A stretch of DNA of 64,000 nucleotides from Uloborus plumipes (GCA_038373865.1 JAXGGA010001677.1:80056-144055); one strand, 5' to 3'; shown: positions 22,225 to 36,641, numbered from the stretch's first letter. Translations and numbers: made by a program. The notes: generated from the sequence alone by a model not told the origin.

Positions 22225-23875
22225 GCTCATTATAAGCATAAGAGCCAATATTTAGAAAAGTGCCAATTTGAAGTTGGAGTTTTCTGGAAAAAAATTTTTT
22301 TTGCAGAAAAAAACTAATTTTGGATTTTAAGTCTAAATTGGGTCTAAATGCAAGAAAATAAAAGGGGGGAGGTCAAGGAAGTTATTTACCCCCTCCATAG
22401 ATTACTCACTTTTAAGCCGTTACAGATCTGATGAATGTTACAGATCTGGTGTTAATATGAGCTACATATTTGATCTTATGCTTTCAGTCTTCGTTAACAT
22501 CTCTAAATATGATATCATTTCCTTGCATTTTTAACATAGAATTAAAATAATTACATTAAAATATATATATTAGGCTAAAAAATCAAATTTCATTATAAAA
22601 AAGCATTTCTTGGAAATAAAAATGAGCGATAAGGTTTTTAGATAAAATAAATTATGATATTACCAAATCCAAGCTAATAAAACATTTGTTTTGTTTTGAA
22701 ACAACACACAACTTCAACTTCTTCAACACACAACTCTGCTGTTTGCTTTTCTTTAATTAGTTGCAGGAAATTTAATTTCTTGATCAGAAATTCAAATTTA
22801 GCATGCTAGTTATTATCTAGTTATTTAGCAAAGTTATGAGAAATTGAAGCACCAAAAGAAAATAAATATATAAAATAATAATAATTAATTAACTTAATTT
22901 CTGCAGTGTCAATTTTTCTTATTTTACTAACTTCTATTGTTAGGTCATACAAACCACAAATGAAGCAATTGTACTAAAACTCATTGCTTTTCATTTTTAA
23001 GAACAAAAATATTCAATATATATGGCTAAAACTTATGATTTTTGCTTTTTATAATTCTGAAACGTGTGAGTTAGTTCTGTAACATATTCGCTGTTTTTCA
23101 ATGTTACCGCTCTGACTGTTACCGATCTGACAAACTGACAAAGTTTTTTTTTTATTTCCGAGTCGATCGCACTAAACCAAAATCAAACACGTGGTTTTTT
23201 CACTTGCAATAAAGGACTACACTTATATATAAAATAATTTTTAAAATAATAAAAACTGCGCATTTTAGAGCGTGTTACCGATCTGATGACTCAAATGACA
23301 CACATTTTATAAAATCACTTTAAAAAATCTTACCTACAATTTTAGATGCAGAAAGGCAAATTTTTAATTAGGATTCGATATAACATCCCACCAGGTACTC
23401 AGTATCACGTGGTATAGGTGGAGGAAAGGATTTTGGGAGCCTAAACATAGATCGGAAGTTATTGTTACCACTCTGACGGCGGAACTTGGGACACGCTTAT
23501 TTCGCATCGGCTAGAAAATCAGAAATAGATTAAAACAAAAATGAAGTAAAATATTAACAAAGGGGTAAAAATAGAATCGTTTTTTGTGCAAGTGCGTTTT
23601 TTTTGGGAAGTTAGAAAGTGCGCATGACCTGTTTGCATGCTAAGCTTTGCTACTTGGGACACGTTACCGATCTGATTTTTGATGTATAAAAACAATATTT
23701 TCTAAAGAAAAAAATTTTTTTTTTCTGATGTTATTAGATGAAATGAAAGCAAAACTTATCTTCTTTCTGGGGAAAATTATTTTTTGAACTAGTTATTGAA
23801 ATACTAGTGAAAATTCACTTGGTACTCAAATTGGCACTTTTCTAAATATTAGCTCATAAACACTGTTATAAGGCA
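22225..23875. mobile_element. TIR element with iterated GTTACCGATCTGA
   Basis: Inverted ends about 45-50 bp long share AATATTTAGAAAAGTGCCAA: left at about 22225-22272, right as complement at about 23826-23873. Inside, GTTAC(C/A)(G/A)(A/C)TCTGA occurs at about 22419, 22437, 23103, 23118, 23273, 23464 and 23663, all on the plus strand. No open frame of note. No clear target duplication was found, so the borders are approximate. Superfamily unknown. Confidence 0.6.
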
Positions 23876-24554
23876 GAGGTCCAGACCTCCACGGATTCCT
23901 CGATGAAAATAAATAACTTTGACTCCCCCTCCCCCCCAGTAAAAAATTTGATTTGTGTTACATTTAATTTTTGTATTTATTCAGTCATTCTTTTGTATAT
24001 TTTTACCTCTTAAGATTAATAGATAAGACCTCTCGTATAGTTTTCATTATTTAAGATTATTATGGAAGCTATGGAGCCTTGGAATGGAATAAGACAATTA
24101 CTATAGAACTATGGAACTAAAAATCTAATTGAAACTCAATGAGGTGTGAAATATGTGTTGAAATCGTCTTTCAATTTCAACTCTCTTTTCATTTTTTTAG
24201 CAGGATAGCACTAAGAACCCCTGGTATAATCTCGCGGACCCCAGGGGCTTAACGGACCAACTTATGAACACTGTGAAGGCATGAAAAATGGTACTTTTTT
24301 AAAACTGAAAATAGATATAGTTCTAATTTTGTTTTGATTTACTATAAATAAATATTTGGTAGCCATTGTCTTCGCACTCTTATTGTCACTTCAAATACAT
24401 TGCAACAACAAATGTATGACAATTAAAAACATTATAACGACAATAAAATTACATTGATAGAAATAAAAGTGTAGACAAGTACAAGGTGTCCATATTAAAT
24501 TCCAGAATTCTGGTTTATACAACGGAATGATTAATAAAAAACAAACATACCTGT
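23876..24554. other. AT-rich sequence, possible old hAT-like ends
   Basis: CAGAGGTCCAGACCTCC at 23875 and CGGACCCCAGGGGCTTAACG at about 24236 resemble worn hAT termini. They do not pair well enough to call an element. Otherwise no feature. Confidence 0.3.
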
Positions 24555-24771
24555 AAATGCACCCACAGCTCGATCATATAGCATCCTAAGACTGCAGTTT
24601 CGCCCTTATTATGGGCTCCTCAGTTAGGAATAGCCATTCCTAACTGATAGCCATTCCTAACTAATAGCCATTCCTCAGTTAGGAATAGCCTATTCCTAAC
24701 TGAGGAGCCCATAATAAGGGCGAAACTGCAGTCTTAGGATGCTATATGATCGAGCTGTGGGTGCATTTGCT
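24555..24771. repeat. Near-perfect palindrome
   Basis: Arms of about 80 bp: CCACAGCTCGATCATATAG ... TCAGTTAGGAATAG at 24565-24634 is the exact complement of the segment about 24690-24765. The loop is about 55 bp of short ATAGCCATTCCTAACT words. The right arm continues directly into the tandem array. Confidence 0.9.
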
Positions 24772-25366
24772 ACAGTTCTGCCTCAGCCCTGGCTTACGGG
24801 CGGTAACTCATTGCACATTACCCAGCTTTAGCCTTCAAATTTCGAGTTGAGCCGCACCATAGTTTGCGGACGCTCGCTGGTAAGATAAATTCATTTTATC
24901 TACCAGTTTGTTGGCTATCTTAGCTACAATAAGAGGATTTTTGCCTCCGGCTCGATCATTGGCTATTCCTAACTGAGGAGCCCATAATAAGGGCGAAACT
25001 GCAGTCTTAGGATGCTATATGATCGAGCTGTGGGTGCATTTACTACAGTTCTGCCTCAGCCCTGGCTTACGGGCGGTAACTCATTGCACATTACCCAGCT
25101 TTAGCCTTCAAATTTCGAGTTGAGCCGCACCATAGTTTGCGGACGCTCGCTGGTAAGATAAATTCATTTTATCTACCAGTTTGTTGGCTATCTTAGCTAC
25201 AATAAGAGGATTTTTGCCTCCGGCTCGATCATTGGCTATTCCTAACTGAGGAGCCCATAATAAGGGCGAAACTGCAGTCTTAGGATGCTATATGATCGAG
25301 CTGTGGGTGCATTTGCTACAGTTCTGCCTCAGCCCTGGCTTACGGGCGGTAACTCATTGCACATAC
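24690..25366 (+). repeat. 273-bp tandem repeat, about 2.4 units
   Basis: TGAGGAGCCCATAATAAGGG starts at 24701, 24974 and 25247, exactly 273 bp apart. Units are virtually identical except for a change such as TTTGCTACAG / TTTACTACAG. Each unit holds ACTGCAGTCTTAGGATGC, GGCTTACGGGCGGTAACTC, a TAAATTCATTTTATCTACC stretch and GGCTCGATCATTGG. The third unit stops near GCACAT at 25366. Diverged relatives (ACTGCAGTTTCGTCCT-like) occur at about 5455, 25735 and 26537. Near-identity means very recent amplification or an assembly effect. Confidence 0.92.
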
Positions 25367-25562
25367 CTGTAGTAGTTCTCAAAATAGTCAGTTCCGGGAT
25401 TTGCACACTTTCGTTCACGACGGTACAAGTTCTGGAAACATTTTTTTTTTTAAATTCAGAAGCCATCAGCTTCAACATACATGAGGACTGCGTACAATGC
25501 GCCTTGCCTCCAGAAAAATATAGGACAGATTTACGGTACAGAGAGGATGAAATAACATCCGT

Positions 25563-25628
25563 GGGCAAAGCGGGACTCGAACCCGCGACCACTTGCTTAC
25601 GAGGAGAATACTTTACCTCTAGGCTGTA
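25563..25628 (-). repeat. tRNA-like SINE head
   Basis: On the minus strand: TAGAGGTAAAG, an anticodon-arm-like TCTCCTCGTAAGCAAG, then the B-box-like GCGGGTTCGAGTCCCGC. This is a tRNA-derived promoter region, probably of a SINE. The acceptor stem does not close convincingly, so I do not call a functional tRNA. It lies beside the 273-bp repeat family (25640-25690 repeats AAGCCAGGGCT). Confidence 0.6.
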
Positions 25629-25669
25629 GTTTTTAGCATTACTACAACATCTAAGCAGGTTGTTGCGAC

Positions 25670-26829
25670 CCGTAAGCCAGGGCTAAGACCAGTTACATGC
25701 AATATATCGACATTCCGGTTTTGTCATCCAGAAATTGCAGTTTCGTCCTAATTTGGACTCATCAGTCCGCAATAGACAATAACAGTGCTGGAGGCAGTTG
25801 TCATTTCAATGAAGCTGAAAGCGCCAACAAACAGCTTGCTTTTTTGCTATTCCAGACTAACGAGTCCAAAGTAGTATACAACTGCAGTCTCTGGATTGCA
25901 TAACTGGGCTGTCGGTACATTGCATGTATTGCTACAGTATTCTTCACTGGTAGCACACGGGTGGTGCTTTTAGTTGTTATGCGTAACATTTTTGCAAAAT
26001 AAATTATTAAGATACATGACGAGAAACCGGTTCCATGAGCAACAAAGAAGGTAAATGTAGACGGGCAAGCGTCAGAAAAGCGTACGCGCACAAACAGCTT
26101 TGGCAATACAAACAGCGTTGCATCTATTGGAGATCAGCAGTGCATCATCGTATTCTACGCTTTTGCCCGTTCACTTTAATAATCGTGCGCTCAATGGCGG
26201 TCTGTGTCTACCGCTACAGAGTAGTAGTATATCTAAGGGAAAATTGGGCAATTAAAAACGTGATTGTTTCGTTTAAAATGGAACGTATGGTGTCCTTATG
26301 TATGGGCTGAGCGTTAGAGGTTGGCTCAACCAGTGTAATCCACGGACGTAGAAAAATCTGCTTATTCTAAGATTAAGTTAAGCTTATTTGAATAATTGGT
26401 ATAAAGTTCAACAGCTTTATCCAACGACTCTCATGTGAAAAAAAAACTTAGTTCTCCAGTTTCCCACTTCAGAAAACGTATTATATGAGTGTTGTTCAAC
26501 TACAAGAAATATACCACCATCTCGTCTCGTCCAGATACTGCAGTTTCATCCTCATTTAGGATACTATTTAATGTCAGCTTTGTGTTTTCCTTTCGCTTAA
26601 TTTTTAAGCTGCAAAAGCATTTTTGTACGCTGTTTTTTGTTTCCTTTTTCCTTTTTTTTTAAATTTCCGATGGCTCTTGTATGGTCTCACGTACTTGTTT
26701 TAGCATGTCATCTTGCACAGACAATCTTTATCGTAAATTTAATAGTTCACACATTTAAATCAAATGTGATAATGTGTTTATATTTCATGCTGGAAAAAAC
26801 TTGTGTAGTGTTGTTGTTACTGGAACCAC
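25670..26829. other. Diverged copies of the ACTGCAGT repeat family, otherwise unremarkable
   Basis: TTGCAGTTTCGTCCTAATTTGG at 25735, AACTGCAGTCTCTGGATTGC at 25880 and ATACTGCAGTTTCATCCTC at 26534 are weak relatives of the 273-bp units. The open frames here on both strands lack domains and I do not call them. Confidence 0.4.
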
Positions 26830-27115
26830 TCTGGTTCCCGAGCCTGAGTAGATACATTTACCCGAATTAAAGCAGAATATACTTCTTCCGCTTTTACGAG
26901 TACCATTAAAGTGGAAGTTCGATATCGCTCTACACACATGCCATGAGACCCGTTTATAGTGTAGGCAGCCATTCACAACACACACACATTCACACCGTGA
27001 AAGGACTGGGACGGAAGAGGGAAAGTACATCCATGTACGAGCCGGGTTTCGAACCCGGGGCTTCCTCATCCCGGCCATACTAATATGACCCCTAGACAAG
27101 GAGGTCGGTTATTGT
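26830..27115 (-). mobile_element. tRNA-derived SINE, family 1
   Basis: On the minus strand it starts GACCTCCTTGTCTAGGGGTC, has B box GGGTTCGAAACCCGGC near 27045-27060, then a body with CTTTCACGGTGTGAATG, GGCTGCCTACACTATAAACG and GAACTTCCACTTTAATGG. The same body occurs at 32100-32255 (-) and 56490-56960 (+), defining one family. It is transcribed from an internal pol III promoter and mobilised by a LINE. The open frame across it is spurious. Confidence 0.75.
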
Positions 27116-28577
27116 GTTCTTTTAACACTTTGTGAAGGACAGTTATTTAGATTTGTAATTCATAGAAATGGTCAATTTACCTGCGAAAAAAATGATGCTT
27201 TAAAACAATATCCCCAAATTATGTAAAACTGAGTGCTAAGCGTTCAAGAAAATACTGCTGTAATAAATCAAACAATAGCTATGGAAAAATTGGTAGTATT
27301 CAAATGACTATAAATGGAAAAGGGAAATTTATGTGATGCACAGTTTGATCGATGAATTAAAAAGATAATCTAAAGAAATGTAATCGAATTAGTTCAAGAG
27401 GAATATTTTTGCCTTCAAATGGTACAACACAATTTTAAGTTTATTTTATAATATCTTTTTTTCTTTCTTACTAACATTGACTCAGAAATAATTTAACTAA
27501 ATCACCCGCAAAAGTAATTAGTTTTTTTGAATCACTTAAATTTAGATCGATAAAATAAAAACGGTGCTCATGGTAGTTCAGTAATTGCTATTATAGATAC
27601 CTGAGTTTTTATTAAATAGAACAATCAACTCATTCTTTTATCAAACTTCTTTTTTCCCCCTTGAATATTGTTATGAAATTATTTTCCTATTTTTCTCTTC
27701 GAAAAGAAATCTTCAAAATTTGATTAAAAGAGTCTTCTGACACAAATGAACTGCAGAAAAAAAATCATATCACTTTCAATAAAACTTTTAATGATAATCT
27801 CTAAAAGAGAACGAAAAAGTTTTTAATCTTTTCGTCGGTGTTCTTTTATTTTTTTCGTTGTATTTTGCTACTGCAAGCCACAGTTTAATATCTTCATAAA
27901 AATGTTCTAAGATTAATTATCTTCCAAACAAAACAAATTACATTTTATACAATTCTAGAGAGCGGTTGGTGATAAAATTGAAGTGCTCAAATTTAGTGCA
28001 TGTTGCGTAGCAAAATGGTTTAGTGTGTGTTTTTATCAGCAAATGATGCATTTAACTGTAACTTTGAACGAGAGGAAAAGAAATAAATTGAAGCATCAAA
28101 GGTTATTAGATTATGAAAACGATGTGGTAGATCGAAAAAAGTAAAATGATCTACAGACACTATAGTTATGACAATGTATTGGGGAACTGTAGAGTTTGAA
28201 TCATTTTTTATAAATAATTTTATATTTTCATGATCGTTAAGAAATTTCTACCTTCATATTGTTCGCAAACTTATTAGGTTTCGTATCTTTGGGCATTGTT
28301 TTTTTACCTAATACAGACTCCGGTGGGTTCAGCCACAGTATGAAGACGTGTACTCAAGAAAATGCTTACAGCTGTGGAGGAGATCCCATTGAACGTGCTG
28401 GATCGGGTGGTGGAAGGTTTCATTCGATTCCTGAAAAAAAGCGCTGATCTTGATGGTGGCCATCAGCATGGTGTCAGATTCAAAACCAAGTGATGGTTTT
28501 AAATATGACAAACAAATAGAGGGTTGGAACAAATGTGAACTGCTTAAAACATATGTGATTGGTATAAACGGCCACTG
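27116..28577. other. AT-rich sequence without recognised feature
   Basis: No repeat or RNA was recognised. A modest non-repetitive stretch at 28320-28500 has frames on both strands that close quickly or run into the microsatellite. Confidence 0.45.
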
Positions 28578-28886
<309 letters not shown>

Positions 28887-29706
28887 TAGCAAACGGAAGC
28901 AGTGACTTCGACAGCTGACTAAGAAAGAAAAAATTGCTTCGCTTACACGTAGGCTAATAAAGGACAACGTAAAAAGTAAAATAATTTAAGCTAAAATGAA
29001 AATATTGTTGCGTTGGAGAATACAACAATACGTTGAGTTAAAAAACATGATAAGAAAAAATATAGGTACTTAACTAGGAATTTTTAAAATATAGAAACCC
29101 AAACAATTTCAAAATGCTGCTCCTCACAAGAAAAGTACTTCTTCCTTTTGATTTTTAAATTCACATTTGCTCCTCAGTATATTGTTATTTTATCGCACGT
29201 ATTTATTTATGTGTTTATTTTTTCAGTTTGTCTCAGCACAATTCAAGCGTACGTCGAATTTTTTACTTCGTTACAGAAGTAAAAAACTCGCAAATCAAAT
29301 GGCCAAATGAAATTTCTTCCCTTTCTGGAATTGTAGAACGAATGCAAAGTCCACAACACTTTGGGATCTTGCCCCAAATTTCCCCGCAAGGATGGGCATC
29401 GAAATAAATCTTCCTTCTGATTTCCATAATCTCAAGACTAGAACATATTCTCAGGATTTAAAGCTATTCAGATTCTACTTTTTGTTTTGAGAAGAATGAG
29501 CAGTAGCGAATTGAGTCATCATTTATTGAAGGTGTTTGAGGAATGAAAGCAGTGAATACAGTTTCATCGGAATATGGTCTTAAACAGAAGCACTGATTTG
29601 AGAATTTGCTCCTTTCTCGTACTGAAAATACAAAAGTGTTATACGTTTGATCTATGAGACAATGCGAAGTTGAAATATTTCACTTTCTACACACAGACAC
29701 ACGTGG
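28887..29706. other. Non-repetitive AT-rich sequence
   Basis: No gene called. The section 29290-29470 is somewhat more complex (GGGATCTTGCCCCAAATTTC) but has no long open frame. Confidence 0.45.
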
Positions 29707-29778
29707 GGCCTTTGTTGCTCAGAGGTAGAAGTTTTGCCTCGAAAGCAAGAGGTCGAGGGTTCGATTCTCGCCGGTGTT
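29707..29778 (+). repeat. tRNA-like SINE head
   Basis: TTGCTCAGAGGTAGAAG resembles an A box. TTGCCTCGAAAGCAAG forms an anticodon-type hairpin. GTCGAGGGTTCGATTCTCGCC is a B box with a T-arm. Without a matching acceptor stem it is best read as a tRNA-derived SINE head or a tRNA pseudogene. Confidence 0.55.
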
Positions 29779-30592
29779 ATTTGCTCTCTTAGTGCTGTAA
29801 ATCTTTCTTGTGTTGTCATACATGTTAATAAAAAAGTCCAACTTCTCGAGCAAGGCTTCACTAGATAGCGTTTTATACAGGCTGTTTCATTTGATCAATA
29901 CGGTATAAAAACGGTGGTCATTGTCCAGCGACATCTATCGAATTTTATGGTAACTAACATTATATACAAATCAGATAAATAAAAGACAAAATTAAAAGTT
30001 AATTTGTTGGCGACAATTTTACAATTTAGCATTCAATTCTATTTTAGTGTATTTTAACGTCATTGAAAAGCTGGTTTTATTTGTTGGTTTATTCTGCATT
30101 TTAGCGGCTTATTTTAATTAGTTAGTGAATTATTTTTCATTTTAATTGATTCTAATTATTAATTAACTATGAAACGACACCCAAGCAGCATAAAGGCGTT
30201 CAAAACACGTTCTGCAACATGTACAGAGCGCACCAGCCGGCACGTTCAAAACACGTTCTCGCAGCACGTGTTGTCAACGTCTATGTGTCTCATCGATCGA
30301 TGGTAATATGACAGGTCGAAATCTGGTGTTGACCACCTTTTTTTGTCCCAGTTTTGAACGTGGAATGATAGGTTATATTTAGGTTCTGGAAATACGTTTA
30401 TTTTCAGTGCTCCCCAGCTAAAAAAGTATACTACGTATACCCCACTATACGAGGCCGTGACGTGTTTTAACCGTGACGTCATTTTTGATCCATTATCGTC
30501 GCCATCTTGGTTTGAATTATTTAATTACTTAATCAATTTATTTAATTTAATTATTGATTGTTTAATTACTTTGAATTTAATATATTCATTCC

Positions 30593-30655
30593 GCGGGATT
30601 CGAACGCGGGTCCCTTGCGACTCCAGCAGGACACGTTAACCACTAGACGCTACTT
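30593..30655 (-). repeat. tRNA-like sequence (SINE head or pseudo-tRNA)
   Basis: On the minus strand: GTAGCGTCTAGTGGTTAACG (A-box region), then CCTGCTGGAGTCGCAAGGG, then the B-box/T-arm CCGCGTTCGAATCCCGCGG. The T-arm pairs perfectly, but the whole cloverleaf is not convincing. Confidence 0.55.
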
Positions 30656-30916
30656 GATCTTATCGAGGGAGAAAAATAATACTTTAAACGGAAAATTTTT
30701 TGCAGGAGGCGCCATCTATGAAAGACTAAGGGCGTAAATCATATCATTTTATTAGTATGAATATAATGTTTTTTTACTGAAATGGATGCAAATCTGATTA
30801 GGATCTTGGGAGAAAGAGTTGTTTAGGACAAAACTTAAAGTTTCTGCAGATATGATTCCTCCCCCCTTTCTAAAAAGCAGCAATTCACGACTTCAATTCT
30901 GAGAAATTAAGCACCT

Positions 30917-31160
30917 CCTTAAGCACTGATATGACACCGTGGTAATATTACTGTTTTTACACGTCAAATATCACGTTCCTTAAGCACTGAAATGACACCG
31001 TGATAATATTATTGTTTTTACACGTCAAATATCACGTTCCTTAAGCACTGAAATGACACCGTGATAATATTACTGTTTTTGCACGTCAAATATCACGTTC
31101 TTTAAGCACTGAAATGACACCGTGATAATAGTACTGTTTTTGCACTTCGAATATAATGTT
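30917..31160 (+). repeat. 61-bp tandem repeat, four units
   Basis: CCTTAAGCACTGAAATGACA starts at 30917, 30978, 31039 and 31100 (first base or two variable). Units hold ACCGTGATAATATTACTG and CACGTCAAATATCACGTT and differ by only a few substitutions. The last unit decays into AATATAATGTTC. Confidence 0.95.
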
Positions 31161-31668
31161 CAAGAGACACTTAGCACCGTTATTTGACCAATAACACCAT
31201 TTTTGCACCAAATTTGAACGTTCTGGTGCTGCTGGGGCACTGGCATCGCAGAGCGATAAATGGCGAATCTATTCGCTAAGCGAGACAATACTACCAACGG
31301 GTTGCCATAGAACTTTTTAAAATTCAGTCCGCAGTTCGCCATGATACAGTTGGTCGTATAAAACGTTTGGTTGTATATCTTTACCTGAAAAGGGAATTTA
31401 TTTCCCCTAAAAAGCAGTACTAATAAGGCCTTCGGCGTCAATTCACTGTGTACTCTACTTCAGTGAACTATATCACTATTTTTTAACCCTTAAAGATAGG
31501 ATAAACATCGCTTTTTACAGCAGAAACAATATGCTAATAAATGTAAACAAACATTTGGGTGGTCCTTTTTCAGCGCTCTCTAGAAGGACAAATCTTCACC
31601 ATTGATGTTTTGAGTAATGATACAGCCTGTATAAAACGCTATCTAGTGAAGCCTTGTCTCGAGTCAGT

Positions 31669-32099
31669 AGCATAATGGTGAATACGACACCATTACACGA
31701 CAACAACAACTGACACACCGGCGCGTGTAGAAGGCGAAAGTTCAGAAATAGTAAAAATTGTTATTTGTTCCACCATGAATCAGAAATTCATAGGTCGATT
31801 GAACTGAAGGAGGTGGCATAGATTTTCAGCTTCCGAAGTTAGCACTCACTTAAAACAAAGATAACTTTGTTCAGTTTTACGAAAGTCCACGAAATATATT
31901 TTGACTTTTGTCGTGTATAGCTTTGCAATCAAATTAGCATAATAGTGCATTATCGTTGCGTTATGTATATTATTTTTTTTAAATTATCATTGTACAGTTG
32001 TGCTGTTGTTGTCTTTTGTCAGCGAGGCTGGTAGTTTGGGGTGCGCTGCTTCACTTTTCCAACTGTACCGCAGTTTGATGTGAAGTCTGACTTCCACAG
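31669..32099. other. Sequence without recognised feature
   Basis: No repeat, RNA or coding signal is supported. Confidence 0.45.
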
Positions 32100-32255
32100 T
32101 ACACGCATGCCGTAAGGACCCATTAATAGGGAAAGCAACCATTCATACAAAGAAAGGACAGGACAGAGGAAGTACACCTGTTCCCGAGCTGGAATTCAAA
32201 CTCGAAGCCTCCCCATCCAGTCCACCTCTCTGACCGTTAAACAAGGGGGCCGGCA
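32100..32255 (-). mobile_element. tRNA-derived SINE, family 1, truncated
   Basis: On the minus strand: CCGGCCCCCTTGTTTAACGG, ... GAGTTTGAATTCCAGCTCG (worn B box), then GGAACAGG...TCTGTCCTGTCCTTTC and GGTTGCTTTCCCTATTAATGG. It matches the 26830-27115 and 56490 copies but is more diverged. Its head abuts the TIR element that begins at 32261. Confidence 0.65.
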
Positions 32256-32260
32256 TCAAT

Positions 32261-32675
32261 CAACGCCTCCTAAATACTAAATGCCTATTACATTTGCTTC
32301 GCTACCGTCGAGATGGGTTCCACTTTAATCGCCACCTTGCGGCAATCCGATAATGCGTTGTTATTTTTTGATTGGATAATTTTTAAATTTAAATTCAGAA
32401 ATGAACCAATCGTTAATTTTTCGAAGAACTCCGGTAGAAGGCAGTGTATCGTGAACCAAGGGCATTTTGCAGCTACTGACGATGGATCCAAACAATATTC
32501 GAATTAAATTTTTTGATTGGATGATTTTTAAATTTAAATTTAGAAATGAACCAATCGTTAATTTCTCTTTCTCGAAGAACTCTGGTAGATGGCAGAGTAT
32601 CGTGAACCAAGAATGAAATTTGTCTCTGTGCTAAAAACCAGAAAGTTGCAGGCATTTAGTATTTAGGAGGCGTTG
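32261..32675. mobile_element. TIR element with an internal duplication
   Basis: A perfect 26-bp inverted repeat closes the segment: CAACGCCTCCTAAATACTAA(ATGCCT) at 32261-32286 and its complement at 32650-32675. Inside, a unit of about 100 bp with TTTTGATTGGATAATTTTTAA and GAAATGAACCAATCGTTAAT occurs twice, 145 bp apart (GATTGG at 32370 and 32515). The several short frames on both strands derive from this duplication. Confidence 0.75.
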
Positions 32676-32689
32676 CATCCTTATAACAC

Positions 32690-35048
<2,359 letters not shown>

Positions 35049-35813
35049 TACTATGCATGTAATAAGTAATTAAAGAAAAATAACTCTATCCTTTGTGACG
35101 AATACGTTTTATAATTTTTAACAGGATGTCAAATGATGTCAATAGTTTAAAAAACAATTTAAAAAACGAAGAAATAAATAGTGATACTATTTGAGCGCTG
35201 AACGACAGCAGACTTACGATAATTACGACTAAAACATTACCAGAGTCAAAACAAAAAGGTCAAAACAATCAAAAAAGGATGCGAAAAAAAGTTCAGATAA
35301 AATTAAAAGAGTGAAACTATCGAAAATTAAGCGCATTTAATGCATAACTTTACGAACAGCATGAATACTGATGCAGCGATTATTACGAGGGGTAATTTGC
35401 TTTTGTCACGACATAATATGGTCGACTTTTCTTCTTTCTCGACGCCGAAAAACATCAATTATAACGACGTCTAATCTGAGAAGTGATCAAAAAAGAGTGA
35501 TAAGTTTTGCAGGAAGAGTGAGTGCGCCGAACTTAATTCAAAAATCTCATTCTTCCCATCATGTCTCATTTAATGGTTGGTCGGGGTGAAATTCATTCGC
35601 CAATATCGATTTCACCTCGCCAACATACAAATGATTTTCGCGACGATATGAATTGCGTCACGCCGTCAGCACCAGTTTCACCCAGAGCCGCTTGGTGGAT
35701 AGGCCTTCGCATCCGCCATTTTGGACCAGAGAGTGTTTGCGTGTTGCTTTTTTCAGGTATGATATTACTGTTTGACGATGTTTAACAGTGAGGAACTATT
35801 AACGAAGCACAAT
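35049..35813. other. Moderately complex sequence, no gene called
   Basis: 35550-35760 has balanced composition with TTTCACCTCGCC and CGCCATTTTGGACCAGAG. Two overlapping frames (35371-35589, 35561-35785) lack domain features. It may be old repeat or regulatory sequence. Confidence 0.35.
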
Positions 35814-36278
35814 AAAGGTGATTCCTTCAGTCAAAAGTTCAACTTTTATTTACTGATGTTGATAGAATAAGCAAAAAGAAAAAAAAACACGGGGCCCAAA
35901 AAATTTTCATTTTTTAACAATTTAAAAAAAAAAAAAATACATGTCCAACCTCAAAAATGAAGCAAGGTTTCGTATGACGTCACAAGAAGAGAAGTTTTGG
36001 TGCGAATCCAGGCCGACGCATCCTTCATTTTTGACCTCTGGTAACCCCCAGGTCCGCAACAATGAAAAATTTAACCTCGGCTAGTCTATAGGGCCGTGCT
36101 TGAAGCGTTTTGTACACTCTTAATGTCAGACAGCTAAAATGAAACAGCGACTGAGATTCTTTTAAGAGTGTTTTTTTTTTTTAAAGAAAATGAGTCAAAA
36201 TTAAGAAAAAAAGTAATTCGTCCCAAGTGCTCTTTTTGCAAGAAAATATTTTTTTTGAAAAAATGGGAAACTCCCACA
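35814..36278 (-). mobile_element. MITE with TGACGTCA site, copy 2
   Basis: Diverged inverse copy of 7790-8263. The left side GTGATTCCTTCAGTCAAAAG matches the complement of copy 1's right end (TTCCTTCAGTCAAAAGTAC) for about 60 bp. The right side ends GGGAAACTCCCACAT. It retains a perfect TGACGTCA at 35975-35982. Older than copy 1. Confidence 0.6.
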
Positions 36279-36641
36279 TACTGAATTAAAAATGAATCAC
36301 ACGATTTTACTGTTCGTTCTCAAATACCATGACTTCTATTCTATTTTTGAAAGACGCAGCTTGCTATCGTTTTGACGCTACTTTGAGACAACTACCCAAC
36401 ATGTTATTTTTATTCCTAATTTGCATCATTTTACTGCCGGATTTTCTCCTCTACTTTGACAACTAAGAACTGACCAAAAGTGAGAAGAGATTAGCGGGAG
36501 ATTTTTGTGAAGAAAAACAAACAGTGTGCTTAGTGAGCAGGATTTGAATCGAATGAAATTAACATTCTCTAGTGTTCAAACACTTTGGCGGGAACAGCCA
36601 GCTACATTTTACGTTAAAAATACTAAAATTACTCATTTTAA

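Larger units (their letters stand above)
29842..31668. mobile_element. TIR-bounded segment carrying a SINE head and 61-bp repeats
   Basis: CAAGGCTTCACTAGATAGCG ... TTTTATACAGGCTGT at 29845-29879 reappears as its inverse complement at 31625-31661, about 36-40 bp of inverted ends about 1.8 kb apart. Inside are CGTTCAAAACACGTTCT twice (30197, 30242), a tRNA-like sequence and the 61-bp tandem array. No transposase is visible. No target duplication is clear. Confidence 0.5.

Noticed and set aside
25285..25629. 114- and 87-codon frames on opposite strands
   Set aside because: They cross the end of the 273-bp tandem array and a tRNA-like SINE head.
30917..31160. CRISPR array
   Set aside because: Direct tandem 61-bp units without unique spacers, in a eukaryotic repeat context; no cas genes.
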